In this document: positions 37,280-49,900 of the stretch, one piece after another
How positions within the stretch are numbered: position 1 is the first letter of the stretch
How the letters are laid out: the number at the start of each line of letters is the position of its first letter
DNA from: Tetradesmus obliquus
Lineage: Eukaryota > Chlorophyta > Chlorophyceae > Sphaeropleales > Scenedesmaceae
Length of the DNA stretch: 64,000 nt
Assembly: GCA_030272155.1 (NCBI GenBank)
Contig: CP126200.1
Coordinates: forward strand, 5,220,001-5,284,000
Direction: 5' to 3'
Notes under the pieces: model-generated
The model's input: the letters and a program-made list of their open reading frames with translations, nothing else
Database searches by the model: none
What the model was told of the DNA's origin: nothing
Made by a program: the position numbers and the translations under genes

Positions 37280-40200
37280 CTGCAGGACACAGCGCAAGCA
37301 GAAATGTACATTTGCACAATTTGGTCGCTACCGCTACAATGGCCTTCAGAAAGCACGCATTGCAGCTTAGTGCGCTGTGCAGCGTGTCACACACAAAAGC
37401 CGCTGCTGCGTCTGCTGCTGGCAGGCATTGATGGGGAGGCAGTATTGCTGCAGAAGCATGCACGGCTTACCCGCGTCATCTGATCCCAGTCGTATGTCGG
37501 CGTGTCAATGCTGCTGCTGCTCGTATCCGAAGCTGCACCGTCGCCGGCCACTGCTGCAGTAGCTGGCTGTGCTGCCTCTGGCGCTGCTGCTGCTGCTGCT
37601 GCTGCCAATGCTGGTAACTTCCTCCTGCCAGCGAAAAGCATGCCAAACAGCGAAGCACCAGCTGCAGCAGGTGCAGCAGCAGCAGCCACGGTTCTGGCAC
37701 CACCTGCCTGCCTTGACGCAGCTGTCGCAGGGGTGGGCAGTGCAGTGCTCACTGCTGCTGCTGTTGCTGCTGCCGGGCCCTGCTTTGCTGCCCTGCGCTC
37801 CACCCTGGCTTGGCGCCATTCGCCACGCGCGTGTGAGGCAAATACATGACCCTGCAGAGCATACATGCATGGCTGTGGTGAGTAGACAGCGCATAAACAA
37901 CCAGCAAAAATCGCTGGAGTGCGAGACCTAGTAAAGGCAGCGATGTAACCTGTCATTGCTTGATCAGACTGACATCCACCTGCTGTGCTCTGGCGGAGTC
38001 TGGGGTAATAGGTGACAGCAGCAGCAGCTGATGAGCTCACACGTTTCATGTGATATGAAAACAGCAGAGCATCATGTCAGTGATGCTGCGTGCAGAGCCT
38101 TCTGGCTGCTGTAGCACCATTCAGTCTTATGTGGCAGCAGCAGAAGCCGTGGAGCTCACCCGTGTCATGTGATCCCAGTCATACGTTGGCGACTCGATGC
38201 TGCTGCTGCTTGTGTCAGATGCCGCACCATCGCCCGCCCCTGATGCTTCTAGCTCTGCTCGCTGTGCAGCTTCAGCTACTGCTGCTGCTGTTGCTGCTGC
38301 TGCAGGTGCCTTTTTCCTGCCACCAAACAGTGCACCAAGAAGCGAAGCACCTGCTGCTGAAGGTGCAGCAGCACCCAACTTGCCTGCAGCACCTGCCTGC
38401 CTTGCTGCTGCTGCTGCTGCAGCTGATGGGGCAGGCTGTGCATTGCCTGCCGTTGCTGCTGCTGCTGCATCACCAGCAGGGGCACCTGCAGCGGCAGCTG
38501 TTTTGATCACAAGCACCTTGCGAGCTGTTGCTGCTGCTGGTGGTGCTGCTGGTGCTGCTGCTGCTGGGGTTGTGCTGCGCCCTGCAAACAGCGCAGCAAA
38601 CAGCGGCGTGCCATGAGCTGCTGCTGCTGCTGCTGGTGCTGATGCTGCTGCTGCTGCTGCTGCAGAAGCGACAGCTGCCCTTGCTGTAGCCTTCTTGCCT
38701 TTCTGCTTGGCAGGCTGCTTTGTGGGTGATGGTGCTCTGACAGCTGCTGTGGTTGCTGGTTGGGCACTAGAAGTTGCAGCACGCTGCTTCCCCTGCAGAA
38801 ACAGCAGGCAAGGCACGAGACGGAAGTGCACAACATCGGTAACATGCTTTGCAGGTGTGGGACAGCTATGTATTTTCCAAAGCATGCTCCAGCCGTTTTG
38901 CTTGCTTGAATAATCACAAAGCTGCCTGCACAGGCACTGTGGACCATGTGGCACTGGGACATGATAGCGCCAAAGACACTCTACACCCACCCAAATTGCC
39001 TCGCAAGTTTGCTGAATGAGTGGCACATTTCAGCCTCACCTGTGCAGCTAGCCGCTGCCTGATCCTAGTACCAGCTCCGCGTGGCCGCTGCTGCCGCACG
39101 CGCATTGCAAACACTGCCAGCAGCGGCAGCAGCAGCAGCAGGCCTGTGCCATGCGGGTAATACCTCTTCACTGCTGCTGCCGCTGCCTGTGCTGAGTCAC
39201 CTCCTAGCACTGCTGCTACAGCAGGCGTGCTTGCGTCGACCGCTGACACAACATATGCGTCAGCAGCAGACGCAGCAGCGATCGCCGCAGCTGCACTTGC
39301 GTCTCTCGCCGCATTGAACGATGCAGACGACTTCAGAACAGCAGCTGACGCGTAATCAGCAGCGCCGCGGCCAGCACGCCTTGCCAGATCTTGGCTGTAT
39401 GTCACATATTCCGGAGACTTTGCTGCCGCTGCTGCTGCCGCCTTCTGTGCCGCTGACAAGTACTGAGCTGCTGTGCGGTGCACAGAAGCGACATAGCCTG
39501 CTGCTGTTGCTAGGTAGCCAGATGCTGAGCGCTGTAGGGTACCCACATATGGAGCTGCAGCCTGTTGAACAGGTGCTGCATATGATGCGGCAGTGTTGAG
39601 ATAGCCAGATGCAGCTTTCTGCACAGGTGCAATGTATGGTGCTGCCGCCTGCTGCATTGGAGCCACAGCCAATGCGTACGCTGCTGCAGCAGCTGCTGCT
39701 GCTCTGCCGAGAGTGCTTGAGGGCAGCAGGCTGCGCATGCTTGACGCCTCATCAGCAGCAGCAGCAGTGTCTGATAAGTTTGGCGCGTCCGCTGGGGCTG
39801 CAGCAGCAGTTCTGTCGGCTGCAGCTGGCATGGCAGTGCTGACGTCACCATCATGTTCTTGACTGCTGCTGCTGCTGCTGCTGCCGGCAGCAGCAACTTC
39901 ATCAACCACGCTTTCTGCACTGCTGCTGTCGCCTGCAGTTGCTGCAAGTGACGCAGCAGCTTCTTTAAGCTGCCGCAGTTGCTGCTGCACACCTGCAGCA
40001 CCTGCTGCTACAGCATCACGCACTGCTGTGCTAGTGTCCGCCTCAAGTGGCAGGTCCACCACAACATGCGGCACTCCTTCAAACTGCTGCTGCTGCTGCT
40101 GCCCAATGCCCTGCAGCTGAGCCTGTGACAGCAGCAGGCCAGCGGCTCCGGCACCAGCTGCTGCTGTACCAACAGCAGCAGCATCAGGCGTGGCAGGGAT

Positions 40201-40422
40201 CACAGGGATAATGCTGGGTACCTCAATAACATAAGACACTGCCTGGTCTGCTGCTGCTGCTGCAGCAGCAGCAGCTGAGTCATCAGCAGCAAATGCAGCA
40301 GCAGCTGCATCCTGCTGTAGCACTGCAGCATCTGTCTCCGCTTCTGGCGCTGCCACAGGCACGAATGCCGACTCCTCGCCACGCACGAGCTCAATATCAG
40401 CAGACGCGTCTGCAGCGCCTGC

Positions 40423-40463
<41 letters not shown>

Positions 40464-41617
40464 TGCGCCGCATCATGTTGAGCAGTAGCTTGCCACCCAC
40501 ACCTGCTGCTGCACCCGCTGCTGCACCCGCTGCTGCTGCCTTGGCAGCAGTGGCAGCTGCTGCTGAGCTGGCATATGCGTCAGCATCACTGCCGGCCTCG
40601 TGCTGCTGCTGCTGTTGTGACATTCCGCCTTCAGCATTGTCAGTCAAGGCAACGCTGGCTGCTGCAGCTGCCTTAGAGGCAATCACAGCTGCTTCTCCAT
40701 TACTATGAGTGCTTGCAGCAGCAGCAGCTGCAGCCACATCTCCAGCAGTAGCAGCAGCTGCAGCAGCAGCATCACCAACACCTGCAGCTGTGTGTGCTGA
40801 AGCATCTGCATCTGCAGCTGCATCAGCTGCTGGTGTGGCTCCCGTTGCTGTACAAGCATCTGCGCCAGCGATTTTGTTATCGGCAGAACAGATCGCTGCT
40901 GCCTGCTTAGTGGCTGCTGCTGCTGCTTGATCAGCGGCTGCTGCTGCTGCTGCTGCTGTGGCGCTGTCAGGTGCTGCAGGGTGTGTCATGTACCAGTCCC
41001 ACAGCCACTTGCCACCAATGCCAGCTGCTGCACCTGCTGCTGCTGCCTTGGCAGCAGTGGTGCCTGCCGCTGAGCTGGCATCCGCATCTACTGCTGCACT
41101 TGCAGGCTGGGGCACAACTGGCTTAGCAGGGGCCACACCAGCTGCTGCAGATGCAGTTGTAGATGCTGAGCTGGCATCTGCTGCATCTACTGCTGCACTT
41201 GCAGGCTGAGGCACAGCGGCAGTTGGCTGCTGCTGCAAGCCCTCAGCTGTGACAGGCCCACCAGCTGCAGCATCTGCATCCTTGCCGATGCTCAGCGGCT
41301 GCTGCTGCTGCACCACAGGCACAGGCTGCTGCCGCCTGCTCCACATGCGAGACAGCATGCTGCCGCCTGCAGAGCCCGCTGCTGCTGCTGCTGCAGCCCG
41401 TTCTGCAGCGGCCAGATCAACAGTACCCTCCACAGGAGTCGCGCTGCCATCTGCAGCTGCAGCTGCGTGGGTGGCTGCTGCTGCTGCTGAGTCAGCGTCT
41501 GCTGCTGCTGCTGAGTCAGCGTCTGATGCTGCTGCTGAGTCAGCATTCTTGCTGCGGCTGCCCCAGCGGCCAAACAGTCCACGGCTGCCGGCAGCAGGTG
41601 CTGCTGCTGCATCTCTG

Positions 41618-41651
<34 letters not shown>

Positions 41652-41933
41652 CATCAGCTGCTGCTGGGCTGGCGGCTCCAGCAGGTTGCTGTACTATCAC
41701 AGATCCAGCAGGCACCCTGGCAGGCTGCTTGCGCCACAAACGCTGCCACAAGCCGCCAGCGACAACACCAGCCCCAGCTGCTGCTGCTGCTGCCTTTTGC
41801 TGGGCATGTAGTGACCCACTCTCATCAACAGCAGACTCAGAGGGCAGCACTGCTGCTGGTGGCGCTGCTGCTGGTGCTCCACCATGCTGTGACTGCTTGT
41901 CAGCCTGTTGCCTTCTGCCCCACCAGCTGCTGC

Positions 41934-41967
<34 letters not shown>

Positions 41968-42278
41968 GGCAGGCGTTGCAGCTGGCACTGCCTTTCGGCC
42001 GCCGCCCCACCAACTGCGACGTGCAGCTGCTGTTGCTGCCGTCGCTGCTGCAGTAGCAGCAGCTTGCTGCTGCTCTTTGCGGCTGCCTTGCCACCATCTT
42101 CCAGTTGCTGTGCCGGCACCAGCTGTTGCTGCTGCTGCTGCTGTGCTTTGTTCTGCTGTTGCTGCAGGTGTCTTCTGTCTGCCCCATAAGTTCCAGCCTC
42201 TGAAGGTCCTGCTGCCAGCTGCAGTAGCGCCACATGGACCTGCTGCTGCATCAAGTATTGCGGGCGGCACTGCCCCAA

Positions 42279-42311
<33 letters not shown>

Positions 42312-43772
42312 TCACAGCAGCGCCTCTGCTTCCTGCTCCACCGATGAGGCTCAGCAGCAGTGAGGTACTGCCAAATCCAGCCAGCAGCACCAGCAGCAGC
42401 AGCGCAGTGACTGCCCTAGGATTCACCAGCAGCTGCTGGCTGACCTGTGATAGGTATCCACCCCTGCTGCGGCCGCCGGCTGCTGCAGCTGCGCCGCGCT
42501 GCTTGAGAGGCAGCAGTGTGGCTGCATCTGCTGCACCTGCAGCAGCACCCAGCTTGGTGCCTGCATCACCAGCAGCAGCAGCAGCAGCATCTGCTGCATA
42601 GGCTGCTGCTGCTGCTGCTGCTGCTGCTTCTGCTGAAGTCCTGCTACTGTCTGACTCATCTCCGGCAAAGCTCACTCGCCTTGAATCTGAGCCATCACCT
42701 GGCGTTGACTGCCGCTTCGGCTTTGCCTTTTCCCGCAGCTTGGTGTAACCGAAACCTGGCACGACCACGGCTGCTCCTGTAGGAGACAGAGCAGCTTGCA
42801 GTCGTTCTTCATCTGTTACAGCTGCAGATGACTTCCCCCGCTGCTGCTGCTGCTGCTGCTGTGCTGCCAGCTGCTGCAACTTTTGCGTGCTCCTGGGATG
42901 GTTCAGGCCTAGCACAGCAAGTGCTGTTAGCAGCAGCCCAGCAAGCAGTGCATGCAATGTAGGGTAGGCAGCAGCAATAAGGCCAGGCTCTGCTGCTGCA
43001 CCACGTGAGCCTGCACATGTGAGCCTGCAGCACAGCAGCAGCAGCAACGCGAGTGCTGCTGCTGCTGCCTTTGCTGCTGACTGAATGCGCTCCGGACTTG
43101 CTCCATAGACGGATGCAAGCACGCCACAGCCGCCCTGTGCATCTGCTGCTGCTGCTGATCCTGATCCTGATCCTGGCTGTGTTGTGTATCCAGCTGCACC
43201 GACTGCTCCAGCCAGCCCGGCTGCTGCTGCTGCTGCTGTTGGTGCAGGGTACGCTGCTGCTGCTGCTGTACCGCTGTCCGAGGTTCTGGGAGTCCTCGAG
43301 GCAGCCCTGTTCTGGTAGATCTCAGTCCATCCTGGTGGCTGCCGCCTGCCCTCCCTGCTGCTCCTCCTGCTGCTGCCATCCAAATTGTCACCACCCTCAC
43401 CATACGCTGCTGCTGCTGCTGCTGCTGCTGCTGGGGTGGGTGAGGCAGGTAAGATGCGTGGGAGGGCCTTGGAAAAGAAACCAGCAGCACCGCCGCCAGC
43501 TGCTGCAGGGGATAAGCTGCCTGCACCGCCAGCTAGGATTGCTGCACGGGCTGAGGGCGATAAGCTGCTGATAGAGGCGCCTCGGCCGCCAGCTGCTGCT
43601 GCTGCTGCTGCCTGCCCTTTAGCACGCTCATCCACCATGGAGTAGAGCCCGCTTGATGACTCAGCAGCAGCAGCAGCAGCACCGGGGACAGACGACCAGC
43701 CAGTGCTGAACTGGCCAGTGTTACGCCCACCAGATCCTGCTGCTGCTGCTGCTGCTGAGGAGCTGCCAGGGG

Positions 43773-43804
<32 letters not shown>

Positions 43805-44896
43805 GCAGCAGCAGCAGCAGCAGCAGCAGGGCTGTCGTGCTCTGCCCAGCCGCTCAGTGACACCTGGGTGTGCACAGCAGCATGGCCCTCAGGGACATCA
43901 GCATGGTCGCCGGGCACTTCTAGCCGGGGCGGCCGCCCTGCTGCTGCTGCAAAGGCCACCTCTGCTTCTGCTGCTGGCACAGTCACAACATGATCATTGC
44001 TGTCCCAAGGAGCCGGCGCGGCTGCTGCTGCAGTGGCGCTGCCGTACCGTGAAGTGCTGTCTCCGCTCCGCTCTGCGAATGGCGACAGCGGCGGGGAGCT
44101 AGGTGTAGCTGCGTCGCTGGTTGGAGCAGTGCTGCTGATGCCAGCACTGGCACTTCCATCAAGCTTATTGGTGTGTTGCCGCTGCCCTGGGGGAGCTGAA
44201 GCCGGCCGCAGCCGCGCTGCTTCGTTAGCTGCTGCTGCAGCAGCAGTCGAGAGTGCTGCAGCAGCAGCAGCGCTGCCGCCGCCCTTGCCGCCGCCTGCTG
44301 TGTAAGAAGCAGACTCTGGCCGGATGGAGGGACTGCGGCTGCCAGTGGGGCTCGCCCTCACCCAGCTGCTGCTGCCCCTGCTGCTGTCTGCTGCTGCTGC
44401 TGCTGCTGCTGTGTTTGCAGCGCTGCCAGCAGCAGCAGCAGCTGGGAATGCTGTCCATCCCTCTGGCAGCCCCTCTGCCCTTGGAGAGCCGTCAGCAGCA
44501 GCAAATGGTGATCTGGCACCAGCCGGCAGCGGCGATGCTGCACCTGCTGCTACTGCTGCATACTCTCCGTCTGTTGAAACCCCGGACACCGCTGAGTCAG
44601 CTTCACTGACACGGGGTGTCCGGTTCGGGGTGCGCCTGCTGCTCCTGCTCTTGCTGCTTTTGCTGCGCGAGCCGCGCTTGCTTGTCGCTGCTGCAGCAGC
44701 TGCTGCTGCAATGCTGGTGCGGATGCTGCTGATGCCTGCAGGACAGCTGGCAGTCAGCGGGCTGCCGTTTGAATTCAAAGCTGGCTGGCCGCTGGGTTCT
44801 AGCAGGGTTCTGCCATCAGGGCCCAGCTGGAGGGGTCTGCCGGTTGTGGGTGACACCAGCATTGCGCCAGTGTCAAGCTCAATCAGGTTGCCTGCA

Positions 44897-44934
<38 letters not shown>

Positions 44935-45877
44935 GATGGAATGACAGGAGGATGAGTGGTGTTGTCCTGTTGAACAGCATGTATAGTGTGGTGCAGTCGG
45001 CTTGTCAGCAGCCCACGAGCACCACCCCATCACCAATAATGTTCTGCTGCCACACACACATTAACCCAGTACACTAAAAACCTGGTTTGACCAACAGTTG
45101 ACTGCCATTTGACGCTTTGTTGACCAAAACATATTTTATCGTTTGACCACTCATGATCACCTGCTGGTGACAGCCCCAGCGCAGCGCCGCTTGGTGACAG
45201 CAGCGGCCGGCCACTCGCAGTGAGCAGCTTGGCCTTGTCAGCCCCAAGCCGCAGCGCGGAGCCGTCAGGGCCCAGCAGCAGCCGGCCGTCACGGCCCACA
45301 GCAGGCCTTGCCACAACGCCAATCGAGGGCCTGTTTTATGTTTTGAGTTGAAGGGAGGCGGCAAGAGAAAAGGCGCAAAGGCAGGATGTGAGCACATGCG
45401 GCAAGGCAGAAAGTTCAGCTTCTATCTGATGTGTTGCTAGCAATCGAGCGTAGAAAACATCAGCAGCGCGGAGCCAACATGGCCCAGCAGCAGCAGCAGC
45501 CTGTCAGAGCCCACAGCAGGCCTTGCCACAACACCAATGGAGGGCCTGGAGTTGGAAGAGCAGCGGCACGGTGCCAGCACATGCGCAAGGCAGGAATATC
45601 AGAGACTGTTTGGATGTGTTGCCGGCACGCACATGTGGAAAACATGCTGTGTGTTTTTGACAGATGTTGCACAGCACGATTGCCTACATCGCATGGCGCA
45701 AGCCACACACGAGAGTGTTGCAGACACAGGGCTTGTAACCACAGTTGCATTTGAGCCCCGCAGTCCACTCACGTGAGGGGCCGCCCGCTGCTGGTCAGCA
45801 CGGGCCTCCCGTCAGGGCCCGTGAAGCACTTGCCATCAACCGACAGCTGCAGCGGCTGGCCACTGGGGCCTGCAGCA

Positions 45878-45910
<33 letters not shown>

Positions 45911-46929
45911 CAAGTCAGATTTCTTGTCACTGTGGCAATAAGCACACACTTTCATTCTGATACTCTCAGCTGATTAATAAACACTAAAACACATCCTCCT
46001 GCACAGCTCAACATACCGGCCACATGTGCAGCACCACACTCACCAATTAATGGTGCCGTGCCAGGCATTGCCACACACCAACATTCAAGGTTTAATCGTG
46101 ATTACACACAAAAATTCAGTACAAGAATCGGACTCACCGGTGAGTGGTGCCCTGCCAGGCATTGCCACCAGCCTGCCATACGCATCCAGAGCCAGCGGCT
46201 CCCCTTGATACCCTAAGACCCCACACACCCACTCTGACATGCACCAATTACCCAATGCAAAGTGGATTCAGGACTCACCGGTGAGTGGTGCCCTGCCAGG
46301 CACTGTCACCAGCCGGCCATACGCATCCAGGGCCAGCGGCTCCCCCTGGGGGCCCAGCAGCGGCAGCAGCCCCCCAAGCCCCAGCAGTGCAGCAGCAGCC
46401 TTCACAGCAGCCTCAACTCGCTCCCCAACAGCACCCTCACTGCTGCTGCTGCTGCTGGATTCGGAATCGGCTGCACCCCGAGCAACAGCAGCAGCAGCAG
46501 CCGCCGTGAGATCCTGCACTGCCTGATCTTCAGACACTGTCCTCAGACCTCCCGGTAGACTCGCCGAGGAGCCTCCAGCAAGCGCTGCCCTGTCTAACAC
46601 GCCCTGGCTAGACGGCGTCCGCTGCAGCGTGAAGGAGCCAGTAATGCCCGTAAGGGAGTTTGTGCGTGACGGGCCTCCACCCACAACAGCAGCCAAATTG
46701 CCAAGGTGGCCGGCTGACAGCGTGCGCAGCAGCGTGCCGATGTTGCTGCTGCCAATGCGGTGTAGTGAGCGTGCAGCAGCGCCAGCCATGAGGGCGGTTG
46801 CATTGGTGAGGCCTGCTGCGTTGGCGGTGCCGCCTTCGCCGGCTGCTGCTGCTGTGCTGCTGCTGTAGAGGCGGCCTCCGTAGCCCATCAGCAGCGGGCG
46901 CGAGTCGGGCCCCTGCGGGGATAGGCAGC

Positions 46930-46980
<51 letters not shown>

Positions 46981-49900
46981 GCGGCAGCAGCAGCAGTGTG
47001 GGCAATGTGCCTCCTGCAAGTGTGCTTGTAAGCCCATCAGCAACGGGCGAGGGTCGGGGCCCTGCGGGAATGATGCCACACATAAAGAAAGAATGAGAAG
47101 CAGCAGCCACATGTACCGGCCGGATGCAGCATGGCGGACTGCATGTGCAACGCGCTGCAAGCATGATTGTTGCTGTTGCTGTTGCTGGGTTGTACACGAC
47201 TGCACGCTGCGCACATCTATCAATACAGGCAAGCTGTAGTGGTACATTGGCTTCGTCACAGTGCACAGCTTGGCGTAGACCCTGTCCGCAATGTTGCAGC
47301 AGCAGCAGCTCACCACCAGCAGCTTGCCCCTTGCGCTGAACACAGGGCGGCTCTTGGCAAGGGACACCTGGGAGGGGCGGCCATCAGCACCCAGGGCAGG
47401 CCGGCCGTCTGCAGCAAGCAGACGTAGCAGCAACCTCAGTAAACAGTCAGCAGATACCAAGGTGCCTCCTTTAGCTGGAGAATTCCCTACACACGCTTCT
47501 TGCTAATCTCCTTTGTTAATCTCCTTTGATTCATTAGCATGCCAACAGCGTTTTCCTCTTCTTGCATGAGCGCCTGCCATCCGTGAACCCTGGACTCACA
47601 ATGCCCATCCCTATGAGAGAGAATAGTTATGGACATCCTTATGAGAGCATAGTTGCATGTGGGTCCTGGTGCATACGAGGGTCCTGCATGCCCATACCTC
47701 ACTCCCCTCGGTCCACCAGGCTGCGCCCATCCTTCCCAAGGAACAGGAGGTCGCCGTCGCGCCCCACCAGCGGCCTGAAAGTCAAGACCTAGAACCTATA
47801 TCCCCAATCCCTAAACCCAGCACACCCATCTCTCACTCACCTCGGTCAACCAGGCTCTTGCCATCCTTCCCAAGGAACAAAAAGTCGCCGTCGCGCCCCA
47901 CCAGCGGCCGCCCGTCAGCCGTGAGCAGTGTGCAGTTGGGGCCCAGCGCCAGCGCCTGGCCCTGTTGGTGGCGGCAGCGAGACAGAAACATGTACAAACA
48001 GGAGGCAGCAGAAGTAGCAACACCAAGTTAACTCTTGAAAATGTTGGGGCCCAGCGCCAGCGCCTGGCCTTGTGTGCAACGGCAGCCACACAGGAGCAGA
48101 CGGCAGCAGAACGACCGACACCGCTACTGCCGGATTGCATGCATCAACGGGCAGCAGCCTGATGACAGGCACAGCGGCTGACACTATGGACATGTGGCTG
48201 ACATATCCAACAACCTGCAGTCACCCTGCATGCTTTGCCTCAGCTCACGGCCACCTGCTGAGCTGCTGACCAGCCGATTGAGGCAAGTTTGGCAGTAGCA
48301 TTCAAGCAAATACACACCAGTGGCCCCAGCAGCGGCAGCCCCGCCCAGCTCAGCGGCGCTTCATCATTAGGGGCCAGGGTGAGCGGGCAGCCAACAAACA
48401 TAAACACACATATACACAAACACACAAAGACGCACCTGTGGCCCCAGCAGTGGCAGCCCTGCCCAGCCCAGCAGTGCCTCATCGTCAGGGGCCAGGCTGA
48501 GCGGGCTGCCGTCAGGGCCCAGCAGCAGGGCGCCCTCAGGACTAAGAGCCAGTGGCAGGCCGGTGCCGGATGTCAGCGGGCTATTGTTGGGGCCCAGCAG
48601 CACCTGCGCAGTGGTTTAGGACGCAAAGCAGAGCGAGTCGGCAACGGCAACAACACGCGTGGTGGATAAGAAGAGGTAAGAGCTAAGACGCACTGACATC
48701 TTGCAGCTGAGACCATAAAGGTAAGAGGCAGCCACGTTCACGGGCGCCTCAGCCAGCCATGTATGCCGCTGTCTATTGTTCAACGGATTGTCAGCACGGA
48801 ACAGAAGCAGCAGCTCACCTCGAGAGGCCTCCCCCTAGGGTCACCATCAATCCACCATTCTCATCCAGCAGCAGCCACAGATAAACATTCGCCACCAATA
48901 CCAGCTGCACTTTTTTACTCACCCCAACGGGCCTTCTACCCGGGCCCACCAGCCGTACACATGCTTTTAAAACCAGGCATGTATGCATGTGCCCATTGTT
49001 CATCAGCGTGTTATCAACAGAATCAGCAGCTCACCTCCAGGGGCCTTCCACCAGGGCCCACCATCATCCCTCCATCCTCATCCAGCAGCACCGCCCCACT
49101 GGCCCCACCCAGCGCCAGCCGCTCACCTCAATAGGCCTTCCCGCAGGGCCCACTATCTGCCCGCATTCCTCCATTGATCAGCCGTCTGTGCATCTGCCTA
49201 CTATAACAGGCTATTACCTACACTATCAGCAGCGCACCTCCAGGGGCCTTCCACCCGGGCCCAGCATGGGCAGTCCATCCTCATCCAGAAGCACATTGCC
49301 ACTGGCCCCTCCCAGCACCAGCCGCAGCGGCATCCTGTCCTTCCCTTTCAGCTGCCGGCCACCTGCCACCAGCATAAACCCTGAGGCACCCTGGCCGTCC
49401 AAAACCCCAGGGGCTGGTGTAACTGGTATAACACCCAGCGGCCGGTGATCTGGCAGCAGCAGCGGCTCGCCGCCCGCTTTGATCAGGATGGGGTGGGGTG
49501 GCAGCTGCTGCGTGGGTGGGGTGATGAGGTCTAGTAGTGAGTCTGTTGAGATCTGGCCGTGCTGCAGCGCCAGCAGCAGCAGTGCTGCCAGGCAGCCGAG
49601 GACTAGCAGTGGCAGCAGCAGCAGCAGGAGCTTGATGGTCTGGCAGGGGGGGGGGGGGGGGGCGGCAGAGTGGCGGGGGGCAAGACGTGCAGCGGGAGGG
49701 GCAGCAGCAGCAGCAGCAGGCAGCGGAGGCTGTGTTTCAGTGGCTTGCTGTCAGCTGCAGGGAAGCATGAGGCTGAGGGAATGACATGCATGATGAGCTG
49801 AGAACGCACAAGCTGCACAGGCTTCAACAAACATAACTCAGCATGCAACAACTCGACAAACATGGGTACACTGTCACCAACTTCGCATGTGATTGCTGCA

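Larger units (their letters stand above)
45161..48603 (-). other. Giant gene small exons encoding DGRPL/GPDG repeats (J to E)
   Basis: Six exons of 168, 121, 95, 634, 97 and 170 bp lie at 48603-48436, 47961-47841, 47408-47314, 46912-46279, 45869-45773 and 45330-45161. Each encodes one or more turns of a repeat of the type (T/L)xxGRPLxLGPDGxxLL, for example LLGPDGSPL, LTADGRPLVG, LLLGPDGSALRLG and LLTASGRPLLSPSG. The phases run 0-0, 0-1, 1-0, 0-1, 1-2 and 2-1 and are mutually consistent. The alternating Gly/Asp turns and hydrophobic pairs suggest short beta-hairpins stacked in a solenoid or fibre. I know no named family that fits. Confidence 0.75.

Noticed and set aside
29111..37297. Start of the IQ exon at 37297 as a gene start
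   Set aside because: The codon there is TTG, not ATG. A clear acceptor (GTCCTGCAG) at 37280 joins it in phase to the upstream exon, which shares the same opening motif.
41249..42601. Plus-strand 450-codon frame
   Set aside because: It is antisense to the large exon of the giant gene and made open by CTG/GCT repeats. It has no start context or motif of its own.
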